From Flagellimonas sp. HMM57 (GTDB lineage Bacteria; Bacteroidota; Bacteroidia; Flavobacteriales; Flavobacteriaceae), in contig NZ_CP090004.1 of assembly GCF_021390175.1 (NCBI RefSeq), positions 2,418,001-2,482,000 of the forward strand: a stretch of 64,000 nt of DNA. The letters are read 5' to 3'. Position 1 is the stretch's first letter, and every line of letters begins with the position of its first letter. Made by a program: the position numbers and the translations under genes. Below, piece by piece: positions 56,147 through 64,000 of this stretch. The notes under the pieces were generated by a model. That model was not told the DNA's origin. It worked only from the letters and a program-made list of their open reading frames with translations, and ran no database searches.

Positions 56147-56182
56147 AAACATTACAATTTTTCACAAACTAACAATAACATT

Positions 56183-57154
56183 ATGAAAACAATGGACAAT
56201 GCTACAGTAGAAGATTTGGCCAATTATAGCCACCCTATATCGAAGCTTTTTAAACAACCTCAAAGTCCTGAAGAATGGGAACCGTATGTACTCTCTAAGG
56301 AGAAAGTAGAAGCATTCGAAAGAGATGGATTTTTATCTGGAGTTAAGGTATTGACCGAAGCACAAGTTGATACATTGAATGAAGAATTAAAATCACTAAA
56401 TCCTATTAGTGACGAAAAAAAGGAACTGTTCTATTACTACAAGAGCAATGAATCTGAAAATCCTGAAAAAGTGTTGTTCCATGCCATTGGAGGATGGCGC
56501 ACTACCCCAGGGTTTCACGATTTGTTATGGGCGCCAGCTTTTAGAATGGCCGCCTATCAATTATTAGGAAGCTCTTTTAAATTATTCCATGACCAATTAT
56601 TCTGTAAACCAGCACAACATGGTGGAGTTGTGTCTTGGCATCAAGACTTTTCGTATTGGACCTTTACAAAGCCTATGAACCATCTAACGTGTTGGATTGG
56701 ATTAGATGATGCCAATCATGATAACGGTTGTCTTTATTATGTGCCCGGTAGTCATAAGTGGGGATTACTGCCCATTACCGGACTTGCAGGGGAGATGGAT
56801 GCGGTCAGCAAGGTATTGACCGAGGAACAGCTTAAAGACTTTAAGAATAAAAAAGCGAATGCCTTACCAAAAGGATTTGCCAGTTTTCATCACCCGCAAA
56901 CCATGCACGGTTCTTATGCCAATGTTTCTGACCGTTCAAGAAGGGCTGTAGTACTCAATATTATGGGACCACAAACGATGTCAAATACCGATGGTTATGA
57001 ACGTTTAGATGAATTAAGGCACTTTCCGCCTATGGGCAGAACCGGAGAGGTGTTGGAAAGCAAATTTTTTCCATTACTTTTTGATGGTGAAAAAGAACTT
57101 GGCAAACTAAAAAGCGATATTCCAATGGCATCACCTATTTCCCAGATGAAGTAA
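56183..57154 (+). CDS. Phytanoyl-CoA dioxygenase (PhyH) family Fe(II)/2-oxoglutarate oxygenase
   Basis: 323 residues, cytosolic. The facial triad is visible: H-Q-D-F-S-Y-W gives His153 and Asp155, and M-H-G-S-Y gives the distal His242; an Arg in S-R-R-A-V-V-L-N binds 2-oxoglutarate. The W-I-G-L-D-D-A-N-H-D-N-G-C-L-Y-Y-V-P-G-S-H stretch is characteristic of the family. Such enzymes hydroxylate small molecules, and hydroxylation of an O-methyl group gives formaldehyde. Co-location with a class III-type dehydrogenase and an esterase under an AraC regulator in an N-glycan locus makes sugar O-demethylation an attractive but unproven role. Confidence 0.87.
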   Translation: MKTMDNATVEDLANYSHPISKLFKQPQSPEEWEPYVLSKEKVEAFERDGFLSGVKVLTEAQVDTLNEELKSLNPISDEKKELFYYYKSNESENPEKVLFHAIGGWRTTPGFHDLLWAPAFRMAAYQLLGSSFKLFHDQLFCKPAQHGGVVSWHQDFSYWTFTKPMNHLTCWIGLDDANHDNGCLYYVPGSHKWGLLPITGLAGEMDAVSKVLTEEQLKDFKNKKANALPKGFASFHHPQTMHGSYANVSDRSRRAVVLNIMGPQTMSNTDGYERLDELRHFPPMGRTGEVLESKFFPLLFDGEKELGKLKSDIPMASPISQMK

Positions 57155-57170
57155 ACAATGGTAGACCAAA

Positions 57171-57195
57171 CACGGTAATAAATCCTATTGCCGTG
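57171..57195. terminator. Hairpin between convergent genes
   Basis: CACGGTAATA (57171-57180) pairs with TATTGCCGTG (57186-57195) over ten bases with one G-T wobble and a 5-base loop. It lies between the ends of the dioxygenase gene (plus) and the GH38 gene (minus). No T-run follows in either direction, so it may protect mRNA ends rather than stop transcription alone. Confidence 0.45.
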
Positions 57196-57219
57196 CATGG
57201 CTTACCATAACTATAATAC

Positions 57220-60200
57220 TTATTCTTTGATTCCTAAACTAAATGTTTCAATAGCATACTTACCAACCTTTAATTGCGGAGCAACTGGAGTTGGATTTTC
57301 TTCGATGATATTGGTATGTTTATAAGAACCAATATCAAAAAAGGAAGAAACATTTACATCTTCATTACCATCTTTTAGATTGTACATACGCGCAATAAAT
57401 TCATCAGAGTCTTCTGCTTTCTTAAGGGTAGTCATGATAACATTATCAGAATCTATTTTGAAAAAGCTGTTCACCTCGGGTAAAGAAGGCTTATTTACAG
57501 CATCAGGATTTAAAATCACATGCAATGGTTCATTCTTTTGCTTTGCGATTTTTTGTCCTTCTAAACTTCCAGCTTTAGTAGAGGTAAATACATTATGAAA
57601 GTCGTGATTTCCCGCCTGTGAATATTCATTACCTTCCCAATGACACGAAGTTCTACTGGCAAGTAATAGATGTTGAAGTACAGTTTTGTTGGAAATGTCT
57701 TGTGTAGGGTCTATCCAGTCGGCGGCAGATACCGATGAACTTAAAGTAACTGAAATCTCATCATCTGTGGCTGAAATCCAATCAATAATCGCTCTTGGAT
57801 GCACGTTTTTACAGAGTGGTGTGTATCGCTCGCCACCTGTTTTAATTTCATCTTTACCAACACGAACACTACCAAATGGCACTTCATGTGCAATTTCAGG
57901 ATTATCCATATTTAAAGGGAAAGCCGTTCTAAATTCACGATATAAGGTACCATCCCAATTGCGTAAGCTGGTGTCAAAATAAATACGCTTTAAATTATGG
58001 TATAGCGTCACCTCTTGCCATACGATGGCGTGAGCAATTTGTTGCTCTAAACGGTATTTGGTGAATACAGGACCATTTTCAATGATTTTCCAACTGGCCT
58101 TGTGTTGGCTTACCTTATCAAAACCTTCCATACTTGGTTGTTGCACATCGCCGAACTCACCAGCACCATTCCCTACAGATTGCATGGTGAAGACATCAGC
58201 TGCTTTTAGATTATCCGTCAAAAACAGGTCTTTTTTGAACTTTTTGTCATGTACTTGAGCAATACCTCCATCTTCAAAATCGATTTTGTAAAATGAATTT
58301 TCATAGGATGTCGTATTGGCTTTATAATCTTTGGATGATGTGTTACCTGCATCAGAAACATAATAAGTGACATATCCTATTGATGGAATATTTTCGGCAA
58401 TAAAAGTAATATCCGCGCTTTTTAGACTTCCATCGTCATAGCGACTTTCGTTTGCCGTTTGTACGGGTATTTTTTTCTTGTCAGAAGTAGTTACTGCAAC
58501 AGTATTCATTGTTCCTTTTGGGAAATCCATACTAGTCGTTACGGGATCTGTGCGTTTCCACGACAGGCTATTAAAAAGCATAATCGGTGTTCCTAATTTA
58601 TAATCCCTTTTTATTCTTCGAGCAATAAAATCGGTACCTTGATTTACTAAATTTTGCCCCATCATGCGTGACTTCACTAAATTCTCTTTAAAAAGGTTAT
58701 CGGTAATGTCTCCGTCATGACCTCCCCATCCATGGTCGGGATAAATTTTAGCCTGCCACGCTTCATCAAATTCTTCAAAGGGATATTGTATTTTCTTAGG
58801 ATCTAAAAGTGTCGCAACAGACAGGAATTTCTCCGCAGCCGGCAATAACTTTGAAGCTTCCCTACTTGCCGTTAAAGCGTCATGGTGTCCGGGTCCGTGA
58901 ATGTATACCCATACATTAGGGCGTTCTCCCATGATAGTTTTCACATTCGTTGCGTTTTCTTCCGCTAAGGGCAAAAACTCATCTACCGTCATCAGTTCCA
59001 TTTTTGGAAAATGAACATTCTTTTTTTCTCCATTTTCGTCTTTCAACTCATCAAAAGAATTCCATGATTCAATAAGTTCAGAATAATCAATGGCAGGTAG
59101 CATGTCTTGGCTTGAAAGTAGCGGGGTTTGTATTTGACTACCCTTAAATGTACCTTCCCACCATTGTACTTGTTCCGCGCTATATTTCATTTGGCTGTTC
59201 AAATCTCTGGAGAGGTATAACAAATCGTTACCATAATGCCCTGGAGAATACGTGAAAACTGAGCTGCCATCAGGGCTGGCCCAATTGAACATTCCCTTGG
59301 CATGTCGACTGATAACCATATAATCAACGCCCGCTTTTTTCAATATTTGCGGTGTTTGTAACGATTTTCCAGGTACGTCTACATTCCAATATACTTTGGA
59401 ATCATAGCCTCCAAAGTTTTTCTTCACCCATTTTTTACCGAGATACAATTGTCGTACTTGATCCTCAGCATCATACATATCTTCATAGGGGCAATTATAG
59501 GTGGCCCCAACAGAAATCAGCTTCTTGTTTAAAAGTGTGGTGATTTGTTCTTTAGATTCGGGATGCCTTTCTATGTATTCGCGAAGCATGAGTCCGTCTT
59601 CAATATCAAAACCGTAATTTTCACGGACAAAAGCATCTTTAAGTACAGGAGCAAGCAACAAAGTGTCACGCAAAATAATACATACTTCAGGACGGTCTAC
59701 CCATGCAATATCTTGATGGCTTGAATTCATGATGGAAACCAATCCGTTTTCATATCTTTTATCAAAGAAGTCATCGTAGGTTTCGAAAAACTCTGGTTTA
59801 TATAACTTAGATAACGAAGCATGCCATCCGCTTTTGTATTTGGTGGTATGATGAAATAAAAAACTCCCAACGATATCGGTAGTGGTTGTTGTACCATCTC
59901 CATTTTTAAATTCTAAAGAGATTTCAATACCATCGTAAACAATGGAAAAACTGTTTTTAGGAGCAGTGATGCTGAAAGATGCCTTTGCAAGTTCACCCTG
60001 TGCTTTAAAGGTTTTGGTCCTACTTTTTTTTCCATCACTCATTAAGTATACGGTTTTGCCATCAAAATGCATTGGCGCATCTACGTAGAGCATGCCACTA
60101 TTTTCTTTGATAACAAAAGCAGCATCATTCTCAACAGACTTTTTGATTCTAGCTACCGCATCATCCGCTTTGAAAATCATCACCCAAGAATTCTTATTTT

Positions 60201-60819
60201 TTTTGTGCCCCACTATTTTGACTTTTGCACTTTCCCCTTTTTTAAGGGATGAAGTGGGTATGGTTAATCGAAATGCGCCAAGTCCGTCCCCATTGCCATC
60301 TCTTCGGACCAAGAGGTATTCAACTGCTCCATTTCCGGGATTATTGGAGATGGAAAGCGTACCGTCTTCGTTGGAGTTGAAAGTCAATAATAATTGCCCA
60401 TTAACAAAAATATCAAAGGGCTCACGTTGGTTAAAGTCAATATCGCTAAGCATAAAAAACGTCACCTTATCGGAGCCGTAATTGGATGGAACCTCACCGG
60501 TCAAAAATTCAAAACCCATTTTGCCTGTGGTAGTTCTGGCTATCATAGAGGTATTGACATCCTCACGTATTGATGGATACGAGAAAAAATTTGAACCAGA
60601 AATCATCTCCTTGTACCCTTCAATATCGTTTTTGCAGATTTGATACAATTTATAATTGGTGTTCAGTTCTTGTATGTGACCATTACCATTGCCTTCGTGA
60701 AAAAGAAAAGGCAGTGCACTTTTGGTATCCGCATTGGCGGATATTGACAAAACAAATGTTGCAAAAAAGGAAACCAAGCAACATTTTGCTTTCAAACTTA
60801 GTGGCGAGGAGAATTTCAT
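57220..60819 (-). CDS. Second GH38-type alpha-mannosidase, secreted
   Basis: 1199 residues with a signal peptide ending A-N-A-D. An N-terminal beta domain of about 350 residues precedes the catalytic part, which opens with N-S-S-H-Q-D-I-A-W (zinc His and Asp). It continues with Y-W-N-V-D-V-P-G-K-S, where the Asp is the likely nucleophile, then H-G-P-G-H-H-D-A and D-H-G-W-G-G-H-D-G-D. The remaining residues form beta-sandwich domains typical of long GH38 proteins. Only the zinc and nucleophile motifs are shared with the other GH38 at 35772, so the two probably differ in linkage or location. Its gene is on the opposite strand to the isomerase gene, and the two share the 60820-60975 control region. 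Confidence 0.87.
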   Translation of the reverse strand: MKFSSPLSLKAKCCLVSFFATFVLSISANADTKSALPFLFHEGNGNGHIQELNTNYKLYQICKNDIEGYKEMISGSNFFSYPSIREDVNTSMIARTTTGKMGFEFLTGEVPSNYGSDKVTFFMLSDIDFNQREPFDIFVNGQLLLTFNSNEDGTLSISNNPGNGAVEYLLVRRDGNGDGLGAFRLTIPTSSLKKGESAKVKIVGHKKNKNSWVMIFKADDAVARIKKSVENDAAFVIKENSGMLYVDAPMHFDGKTVYLMSDGKKSRTKTFKAQGELAKASFSITAPKNSFSIVYDGIEISLEFKNGDGTTTTTDIVGSFLFHHTTKYKSGWHASLSKLYKPEFFETYDDFFDKRYENGLVSIMNSSHQDIAWVDRPEVCIILRDTLLLAPVLKDAFVRENYGFDIEDGLMLREYIERHPESKEQITTLLNKKLISVGATYNCPYEDMYDAEDQVRQLYLGKKWVKKNFGGYDSKVYWNVDVPGKSLQTPQILKKAGVDYMVISRHAKGMFNWASPDGSSVFTYSPGHYGNDLLYLSRDLNSQMKYSAEQVQWWEGTFKGSQIQTPLLSSQDMLPAIDYSELIESWNSFDELKDENGEKKNVHFPKMELMTVDEFLPLAEENATNVKTIMGERPNVWVYIHGPGHHDALTASREASKLLPAAEKFLSVATLLDPKKIQYPFEEFDEAWQAKIYPDHGWGGHDGDITDNLFKENLVKSRMMGQNLVNQGTDFIARRIKRDYKLGTPIMLFNSLSWKRTDPVTTSMDFPKGTMNTVAVTTSDKKKIPVQTANESRYDDGSLKSADITFIAENIPSIGYVTYYVSDAGNTSSKDYKANTTSYENSFYKIDFEDGGIAQVHDKKFKKDLFLTDNLKAADVFTMQSVGNGAGEFGDVQQPSMEGFDKVSQHKASWKIIENGPVFTKYRLEQQIAHAIVWQEVTLYHNLKRIYFDTSLRNWDGTLYREFRTAFPLNMDNPEIAHEVPFGSVRVGKDEIKTGGERYTPLCKNVHPRAIIDWISATDDEISVTLSSSVSAADWIDPTQDISNKTVLQHLLLASRTSCHWEGNEYSQAGNHDFHNVFTSTKAGSLEGQKIAKQKNEPLHVILNPDAVNKPSLPEVNSFFKIDSDNVIMTTLKKAEDSDEFIARMYNLKDGNEDVNVSSFFDIGSYKHTNIIEENPTPVAPQLKVGKYAIETFSLGIKE

Positions 60820-60917
60820 AAAAAATAGATAACTAAAAACTTTAATAATATGGTTTGTTTATACGGTGCAATAGGTATTATTACACTACTAAATTACAAT
60901 TAATTAATTTTATGTCC

Positions 60918-60933
60918 ATATGTATGTACATAT
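60918..60933. promoter_or_regulatory. Perfect 16-bp palindrome, candidate GntR operator
   Basis: ATATGTA-TG-TACATAT is a perfect palindrome with 7-bp arms and a 2-base centre. It lies between the divergent GH38 and isomerase genes, just upstream of a consensus -7 box at 60941. The arm and spacer plan matches TTGTA-TT-TACAA at 18961-18972, so both may be sites for the GntR/UTRA protein of the locus. Confidence 0.45.
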
Positions 60934-60940
60934 TGTTTAT

Positions 60941-60948
60941 TATATTTG
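60941..60948 (+). promoter_or_regulatory. Consensus -7 promoter box for isomerase gene
   Basis: TATATTTG matches TAnnTTTG exactly and sits 28 bases before the ATG of the isomerase gene. The palindrome at 60918-60933 occupies the space where RNA polymerase would sit, a classical repressor position. A -33 TTTG was not found. Confidence 0.45.
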
Positions 60949-60975
60949 ATTCTTAACGAATAACCATAAACTATA

Positions 60976-62751
60976 ATGAAGCGTACCACTAAACAAGAAT
61001 TATTGCCTTTAAAAGTTGATTTTTCTAACGATAAAGGCTATGATTTATATCCATATCATTCTCTTGCAAGGGGAGAGATATATTCAGGTTATAGTGCATT
61101 GGCAAATCAACTTTATGGGAGCAATACTATTATTTTTGAAGGATATGTTGGTATTGATTGGACCGAGGTAGTTTCAAATCTCAAGGCTATTTTTGATAGG
61201 CAAGGTTGTTCCGTTACTTTTAAAAATACACAATCCTTTTTTAAGGATTCCCATTTCATTGAGGAAATGACCGCCCCTTTTTTGGGTGGTGATGATCCTA
61301 TTTTTGGACATAGGACTTCCCTTGATCTAAATGACTATTTCGATGATTGTAAGACTCAAAAAATAGTTGAGCAAACAAATACGAATACAGAGTACACTAT
61401 TTTTTACGGCCCGGGATCAAGTTTGCTGAACATAAAAGGTTTACTGGTATATTTTGATATCCCTAAAAATGAATTGCAGTTTAGAGCTAGGGCAGGAGCG
61501 GTCACCAACCTAGGCCTAGATTATCCTAAATCTCCTAAAGAAGCCTATAAGCACTTTTATTTTGTTGATTGGATTGTGCTCAACAAAGAAAAGAAACGAC
61601 TGCTTGGTGATATCGATATTTTTGTTGACCAACAACGCCCAGGAATACCAACTTTTAGTATTGGTGACTCCATTAGGAAAGGATTAAAAGACATGTCTAA
61701 AAGCTTTTTTCGAGTTAGGCCTTGGTTTGAACCAGGAGTTTGGGGAGGACAATGGATTAAGGAAAAAATAAAAGACCTTAATCAAGATATACCAAATTAT
61801 GCATGGTCCTTTGAAATGATAGTTCCTGAAAATGGCTTACTATTTGAGGCTGATGGACATCTTTTGGAAGTTTCATTTGACTTGTTGATGTTTCAGGAAA
61901 AGGAAAATGTATTGGGTAAAGCCGTTGACCGTTTCCAAGATGAATTTCCTATTCGATTTGATTTTCTGGATACCTTCGATGGCGGAAATCTTTCAGTACA
62001 GTGTCATCCTAAACCAGAGTTTATAAAAAAGGAATTTGGAGAGACCTTTACCCAAGATGAGACCTATTATATCCTAGATGCTAAAAAAGGCGCTGATGTA
62101 TATTTGGGTTTCCAAGAAAATATCAATCCTAATGAGTTTAAGACTGCACTGGTAAATAGCTATGAAACCAAGGAGGTTTTAGAGGTAGAAAAATATGTTC
62201 AAAAACTACCTGCCCAAAAACATGATTTATTTTTGATTCCGCACGGCACAATTCACTGTTCAGGAATCGATAATATGGTACTGGAGATAAGTGCAACCCC
62301 TTATATTTTTACATTTAAAATGTACGATTGGCAACGCCTGGATTTAGATGGTAGCCCCAGACCGCTCAACATTGAAAGAGCTTTTCGGAATCTGAATTTT
62401 GACCGAAAAGGCGATGTGGTTAAAAATACTTTAGTATCAAAAACTACAGTGAAATCGTCAGGGACTAATTGGCAGATATTGGATTTATCCACACATCCCG
62501 ACCATTTTTACAAAATTGAGCGCTATGAGTTTGAAGATACCATAGAAATTATGTCCAATGATCAATGCCATATCATGATGTTGGTGGAAGGCACTTCTGT
62601 AATCTTAGAAGTTGATGAAACAATTCAAGGAGCCTTCAACTATGCTGAAACTTTTGCAGTACCAGCTGCCATAAGTAAATATTCGCTTAAAAATTGTGGG
62701 CATCAAACAGCGAAAGTTGTTGTTTCTTATGTTAAAGATGAAGCTTGTTAA
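60976..62751 (+). CDS. Class I mannose-6-phosphate isomerase-like protein with N-terminal extension
   Basis: 591 residues, much longer than the 300-400 residues of simple class I enzymes. The cupin isomerase part (about 240-590) has P-W-G-G-like W-G-G-Q-W, S-V-Q-C-H-P-K-P-E near residue 340, D-E-T-Y-Y-I-L and P-H-G-T-I-H-C-S-G near residue 420. These supply the zinc Gln/His/Glu/His ligands of mannose-6-phosphate isomerases. The first 235 residues form a separate domain with a kinase-like beginning (I-I-F-E-G-Y-V-G-I-D-W) but no Walker lysine. The enzyme would turn mannose-6-phosphate from the ROK kinase next door into fructose-6-phosphate. The role of the extension is unknown. Confidence 0.8.
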   Translation: MKRTTKQELLPLKVDFSNDKGYDLYPYHSLARGEIYSGYSALANQLYGSNTIIFEGYVGIDWTEVVSNLKAIFDRQGCSVTFKNTQSFFKDSHFIEEMTAPFLGGDDPIFGHRTSLDLNDYFDDCKTQKIVEQTNTNTEYTIFYGPGSSLLNIKGLLVYFDIPKNELQFRARAGAVTNLGLDYPKSPKEAYKHFYFVDWIVLNKEKKRLLGDIDIFVDQQRPGIPTFSIGDSIRKGLKDMSKSFFRVRPWFEPGVWGGQWIKEKIKDLNQDIPNYAWSFEMIVPENGLLFEADGHLLEVSFDLLMFQEKENVLGKAVDRFQDEFPIRFDFLDTFDGGNLSVQCHPKPEFIKKEFGETFTQDETYYILDAKKGADVYLGFQENINPNEFKTALVNSYETKEVLEVEKYVQKLPAQKHDLFLIPHGTIHCSGIDNMVLEISATPYIFTFKMYDWQRLDLDGSPRPLNIERAFRNLNFDRKGDVVKNTLVSKTTVKSSGTNWQILDLSTHPDHFYKIERYEFEDTIEIMSNDQCHIMMLVEGTSVILEVDETIQGAFNYAETFAVPAAISKYSLKNCGHQTAKVVVSYVKDEAC

Positions 62752-62911
62752 TGATAAAAGAAATCGTCCTGCAGAATATAACTTGGTGTATTGCCTAACC
62801 GGGCATTTCACCTACAATATTAAGAGTAGAAGAGATTTTGACAGCTAAAAAGAACCAGATAATCCCATTGACAAAAACCTTTTGAATAATAAATTTAGTT
62901 GTAGCATAGAA

Positions 62912-63823
62912 ATGAAAAAGTCTTTAACAATTGGAGCAGATGTAGGAGGAAGCCATATATCCTGTGGTGTGGTGGATATGCCTGCATTGGAACTTGGTGT
63001 TATGTCCACATTAAAACTAGACAGTAATACAGAGAAAAAACAGGTTTTGGAAAAATGGGCTGAGGGAATAAACGCTGTTGTTCAAAATCAAGGGGTTGCA
63101 GATGAAAGTATCCATATCGGTTTTGCTATGCCCGGGCCGTTTGATTATAAAAATGGTATTGCACTATTTGATGAAAATGTTGACAAGTACCAACACCTAT
63201 ATTCGGTCAGTATACCTGATGAATTACCTGCCTATTTAGTTAAGGGCAACTATACCTTTCGCTTTATAAATGATGCTGTTGCTTTTGCGGTAGGTGCCGT
63301 AAACGCAATGCAGTTAAATCATAAAGAAAAGATGATTGTGCTCACACTGGGCACAGGTTTAGGAGCTTGTTTTTTAGAAAAGGGGGTTCCTATTTTTAAA
63401 AGTGAAGATATACCAGAAAGTGGGTGGTTATGGAATCAAGAATTTAAGGATGGTATTGGTGATGCCTATTTTTCTACCCGATGGTTTGTAAAACGATTTT
63501 TTGAACAGACTGGTAAGCAAATTTCAGGTGTACGTGAAATGATAGCTTCAAGTCATGAAGTTGTACCTGTCATTTTTCAAGAATATGTACAACACATGGC
63601 AGCCTTTTTAGCTCCCCATATCAAGAAATTCAAACCCAGCACTATTTTGTTGGGAGGGAATATTGCAAAGGCTTCTGATTATTTTTTAGCTGATCTGAAT
63701 ACGTCTTTAGCAAAGTTGAATGTAGAGATTGTCGTGTCCACCATTGGTGAAGAAGCAGCAATTATAGGTAGTGCACAATTATTTGATGCTGGTTTTTGGG
63801 AAAAAATTAAAAATGATTTGTGA
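62912..63823 (+). CDS. ROK family sugar kinase
   Basis: 303 residues from the ATG at 62912 (M-K-K-S-L-T-I-G-A-D-V-G-G-S-H); a TTG at 62882 would add ten residues with no family match. The phosphate-binding loop D-V-G-G-S-H-I-S is at the start, the second phosphate loop T-L-G-T-G-L-G-A-C-F lies near residue 145, and F-I-N-D-A-V-A-F-A gives the catalytic Asp. The usual ROK zinc-binding Cys cluster is not visible, so this may be a zinc-free branch. It should phosphorylate mannose or GlcNAc released by the locus, with the isomerase gene 160 bases upstream as a partner. Confidence 0.85.
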   Translation: MKKSLTIGADVGGSHISCGVVDMPALELGVMSTLKLDSNTEKKQVLEKWAEGINAVVQNQGVADESIHIGFAMPGPFDYKNGIALFDENVDKYQHLYSVSIPDELPAYLVKGNYTFRFINDAVAFAVGAVNAMQLNHKEKMIVLTLGTGLGACFLEKGVPIFKSEDIPESGWLWNQEFKDGIGDAYFSTRWFVKRFFEQTGKQISGVREMIASSHEVVPVIFQEYVQHMAAFLAPHIKKFKPSTILLGGNIAKASDYFLADLNTSLAKLNVEIVVSTIGEEAAIIGSAQLFDAGFWEKIKNDL

Positions 63824-63878
63824 CATTATATCGCTTGAGATAAAAATAGAATAAATAAAAGATAAATAAATGTAGAGA

Positions 63879-64000
63879 ATGAATCGAGCAAAAATAATAG
63901 TGGTGATAATGGCAGTGCTTTCAATTGCCGTATCATGTAAGAATGAAGATAAGCTCATCTACAAAGATGCCAGTGCCCCCATTGAAGATCGGGTTGAGGA
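63879..64000 (+). CDS. Lipoprotein fragment, probable GH3 family enzyme N-terminus
   Basis: The frame runs from ATG 63879 off the window end. The visible 40 residues hold a lipobox (I-A-V-S-C) and then Y-K-D-A-S-A-P-I-E-D-R-V-E, the sequence that opens many GH3 glycosidases just before the L-L-x-x-M-T-L-E-E-K segment. If right, it is a beta-glucosidase, xylosidase or hexosaminidase relative; beta-hexosaminidase would suit N-glycans. It follows the ROK kinase by 55 bases. Confidence 0.65.
   Translation, partial: MNRAKIIVVIMAVLSIAVSCKNEDKLIYKDASAPIEDRVE

Noticed and set aside
1..64000. CRISPR arrays, tRNA or rRNA genes, insertion sequences, integrase or phage genes
   Set aside because: None recognised; no spaced direct repeats, transposase motifs or RNA gene cores were seen, so the locus shows no direct mobile-element signature.

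Overview
The window is a 64-kb piece of an AT-rich chromosome from a member of the Bacteroidota, most likely a marine Flavobacteriaceae. The evidence is a SusC/SusD pair, an outer-membrane receptor of the flavobacterial beta-barrel type, LytS/LytTR and FtsX families typical of the group, many lipoproteins with a short lipobox, and TAnnTTTG-type -7 promoter elements. No rRNA, tRNA, CRISPR array, integrase or insertion sequence was seen. Genus cannot be fixed from the sequence alone.

Region 1 (1-17.7 kb) is ordinary genome. It holds the 3' end of a leucine-rich-repeat protein with a clear terminator, a three-gene RND efflux operon (adaptor, pump, TolC-like channel), a small CPXCG zinc-ribbon protein, an MFS transporter, a formylglycine-generating enzyme lipoprotein broken by a single-base frameshift, an outer-membrane TonB-type receptor facing a LytS-type kinase/LytTR regulator pair, a small secreted CxxC protein, and an ABC-2 transporter (ATPase plus two permeases).

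Region 2 (17.9-64 kb) is one large polysaccharide utilisation locus (PUL) that reads as a dedicated N-glycan/alpha-mannan degradation system. It has a GntR/UTRA regulator, then susC, susD and a double LamG surface lipoprotein. Next comes a metabolic block (RraA-like aldolase, two sugar porters, cupin, SDR dehydrogenase, beta-propeller lactonase, mannonate dehydratase) and an FtsX-type permease. A glycosidase block follows: GH38, GH92, SSS symporter, GH130, GH92, GH92, GH85, GH92. An AraC regulator faces an operon of Zn-alcohol dehydrogenase, esterase and Fe(II)/2-oxoglutarate dioxygenase. The window ends with a second GH38 on the minus strand, a two-domain mannose-6-phosphate isomerase-like protein, a ROK sugar kinase and the start of a probable GH3 enzyme.

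Inferred workflow: the GH85 endo-beta-N-acetylglucosaminidase releases the glycan from protein, and SusC/SusD and the LamG protein bind and import it. Four GH92 and two GH38 enzymes strip alpha-mannose, leaving Man-beta-1,4-GlcNAc. The SSS symporter takes this in, and cytosolic GH130 phosphorolyses it. Free mannose could go through the ROK kinase and isomerase, or through an oxidative route (SDR, lactonase, mannonate dehydratase, RraA-type aldolase) whose four candidate steps all lie in one gene block. The dioxygenase/dehydrogenase/esterase operon could remove O-methyl groups from methylated mannose, as found in algal and mollusc N-glycans, and oxidise the formaldehyde. This last idea is a hypothesis only.

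Two genes (formylglycine-generating enzyme and second sugar porter) each lack one G in a run of Gs. They are either real mutations or switches, or base-calling errors; the sequence alone does not decide.
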